Shown piece after piece: positions 6,358 to 7,572 of a DNA stretch of 7,572 nt. Where the stretch lies: NCBI GenBank assembly GCA_934437985.1, contig CAKSBI010000052.1, forward strand, positions 1 through 7,572. Direction: 5' to 3'. Each line of letters opens with the position of its first letter. Position 1 is the stretch's first letter. Source of the stretch: an uncultured Lachnospiraceae bacterium (GTDB lineage: Bacteria > Bacillota > Clostridia > Lachnospirales > Lachnospiraceae). A model generated the notes under the pieces. That model was not told the origin of the DNA and searched no databases. It was given only the letters and a program-made list of their open reading frames with translations. A program made the translations under genes and the position numbers.

Positions 6358-7422
6358 ATGGATATGACACTTCGCTGGTACGGACCGGGATATGACAGTG
6401 TATCATTGGAGCAGATAAGACAGATTCCGGGAGTAAAAGGCGTAATTACAACATTATATGGAACAAAACCGGGGGAGGCATGGGAAACAGCAGAGATTAG
6501 AAGTATTAAGAAAACTGTTGAAGATGCCGGCCTTACGATCAGGGGTATTGAGTCGGTAAATGTAAGTGATTCAATTAAGATCGGTGATTCAAAAAGAGAT
6601 GAGCATATTGCCAATTATATAACAACACTTGAACGCCTGGGAGAAGAGGGCATCAATATGGTATGCTATAATTTTATGCCGGTATTTGACTGGACACGTT
6701 CAGAGCTTGCAAGGGTGCGACCTGACGGCAGTACTGTTCTTGCTTACAACCAGGATGTGATTGACAGGATTGACCCTGAGCATATGAAGGAATCAATTGG
6801 TGCAATGTCTAACGGATTCATAATGCCGGGATGGGAACCTGACAGACTTGACAGCCTTAAGGAATTATTTGAGATGTATAAGGATATTGATGAAGAAAAG
6901 TTATTTAATAACCTTGTATATTTTCTTGAAGCAATTGGACCTGTGTGTGAGAAGTATGATATCCGTATGGGTATCCATCCGGATGATCCTGCATGGCCGA
7001 TATTCGGACTTCCAAGGATTGTGACCAATAAGGAAAATATTGTAAAATTATTAAAAGCTGTTGATAAGCCTTACAATGGAATTACACTTTGTACAGGCTC
7101 ACTTGGTTCAAACCGGAAAAATGATATTCCGGAAATCATTAAAGCATGTAAGGGACGTATTCCATTTGCACATATACGTAACCTTAAGTATAACACAGAC
7201 AGGGACTTTGAGGAGGCAGCACATCTCTCCTCTGATGGTTCTATGGATATGTATAAGATAATGAAGACATTATATGATACAGGATTTGATGAGGCTGTAA
7301 GACCTGACCACGGACGTATGATCTGGGGGGAGAAAGCTATGCCGGGATATGGTCTGTATGACCGTGCACTTGGAGCAATGTATCTTCAGGGCTTATGGGA
7401 AGCAATTGACAGGCAGGCATAG
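6358..7422 (+). CDS. uxuA: D-mannonate dehydratase
   Basis: UxuA removes water from D-mannonate to give 2-keto-3-deoxygluconate, the substrate of KdgK. It is a cytosolic, metal-dependent (Mn2+ or Fe2+) TIM-barrel enzyme of the UxuA family. The start MDMTLRWYGPGYDSV is characteristic, as are CYNFMPVFDWTR and the metal-ligand motifs: IHPDDP (His207), LCTGSLG (Cys245), AHIRN (His272) and RPDHGR (Asp317, followed by His318). All four ligands known from the family are present. At 354 aa it matches the shorter Gram-positive form; the E. coli enzyme is about 40 residues longer. The ATG at 6358 with AGGAGG is chosen; an ATG at 6298 would add a Lys/Arg-rich stretch (MRKNKYIIRKLKR) that is absent from the family. 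A probable uxuB follows after 113 nt. Confidence 0.96.
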   Translation: MDMTLRWYGPGYDSVSLEQIRQIPGVKGVITTLYGTKPGEAWETAEIRSIKKTVEDAGLTIRGIESVNVSDSIKIGDSKRDEHIANYITTLERLGEEGINMVCYNFMPVFDWTRSELARVRPDGSTVLAYNQDVIDRIDPEHMKESIGAMSNGFIMPGWEPDRLDSLKELFEMYKDIDEEKLFNNLVYFLEAIGPVCEKYDIRMGIHPDDPAWPIFGLPRIVTNKENIVKLLKAVDKPYNGITLCTGSLGSNRKNDIPEIIKACKGRIPFAHIRNLKYNTDRDFEEAAHLSSDGSMDMYKIMKTLYDTGFDEAVRPDHGRMIWGEKAMPGYGLYDRALGAMYLQGLWEAIDRQA

Positions 7423-7474
7423 TCAAGGCAGCAGCAGTAAGAACAGTATGTGAAGAGGCTGGAGCAGCGGATAC

Positions 7475-7488
7475 ATACATTAATGTAT
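7475..7488 (+). repeat. 14-bp perfect palindrome between uxuA and the next gene
   Basis: ATACATTAATGTAT is perfectly self-complementary. It is unrelated to the TGTTAGTT array upstream of eda and has no T run, so it does not look like a terminator. It may be a protein-binding site or chance in A/T-rich DNA. Confidence 0.3.
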
Positions 7489-7535
7489 AGATTGTGATTA
7501 TTGAAGAAGAGAATACTTAGTGAGGAGTGATTATA

Positions 7536-7572
7536 GTGAAGTTAAACCGTGAGGAGATAAAAAATGCAGCAG
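7536..7572 (+). CDS. uxuB: Start of a gene, probably D-fructuronate reductase (mannonate oxidoreductase), partial
   Basis: Only 12 codons and one base are in the window. A GTG start at 7536 is preceded by AGGAG ending 8 nt upstream, and the frame reads MKLNREEIKNAA. This resembles the opening of UxuB-type long-chain mannitol dehydrogenases, which often begin with a short Lys-Leu-rich stretch before the conserved WEKAG block, but that block lies outside the window. The place directly after uxuA fits uxuB, which reduces fructuronate to mannonate with NADH, supplying UxuA. The reading frame itself is well supported by the ribosome binding site; the product name rests mostly on context. Confidence 0.5.
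   Translation, partial: MKLNREEIKNAA

Noticed and set aside
7406..7411. Perfect TTGACA near the end of uxuA as a promoter for the next gene
   Set aside because: No acceptable -10 box occurs 15-19 bp downstream; the sequence there is GCAGCAGCA.

Overview
The window comes from a low-GC, Gram-positive type genome. Codons are A/T-rich, Shine-Dalgarno sequences are strong (GGAGG or AGGAGG, 7-9 nt before the start), and the protein sequences look clostridial. A gut or rumen Lachnospiraceae-type bacterium is my best guess, but the sequence alone does not fix the genus. All genes lie on the + strand and are closely packed. No RNA gene, mobile element, CRISPR array or long empty stretch is visible.

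Region 1 (1 to about 3650) is the distal part of a tryptophan biosynthesis operon: the last 31 codons of trpG, then trpC, trpF, trpB and trpA. Together TrpC, TrpF and TrpA/TrpB turn phosphoribosyl-anthranilate into tryptophan. trpD, usually between trpG and trpC in Gram-positive operons, is not there. trpB and trpA overlap by 8 nt. An 8-bp perfect hairpin lies between trpF and trpB. TrpA has Glu where the catalytic Asp60 (E. coli numbering) is normally found.

Region 2 (about 3650 to the end) is a hexuronate catabolism cluster: eda (KDPG aldolase), kdgK (2-keto-3-deoxygluconate kinase), a GntR/FCD-family regulator, uxuA (mannonate dehydratase), and the first 12 codons of a gene that is probably uxuB (fructuronate reductase). 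UxuB would make mannonate from fructuronate, UxuA dehydrates it to 2-keto-3-deoxygluconate (KDG), KdgK phosphorylates KDG to KDPG, and Eda splits KDPG to pyruvate and glyceraldehyde-3-phosphate. This is the route for glucuronate, for example from pectin or glycans. A uronate isomerase and a transporter are not in view.

The boundary between the two regions is the most informative regulatory stretch. A good sigma-A type promoter (TTGCAA, 17 bp, TATTAT) is followed directly by a 35-bp palindromic array built from TGTTAGTT half-sites. This is a likely operator, plausibly for the GntR regulator encoded in the same cluster. No convincing terminator separates trpA from eda. Weaker candidate internal promoters precede kdgK and uxuA.

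I see no novel multi-gene system here. Both regions are recognisable metabolic operons, and the points of interest are the TrpA active-site substitution, the operator array and the operon architecture.
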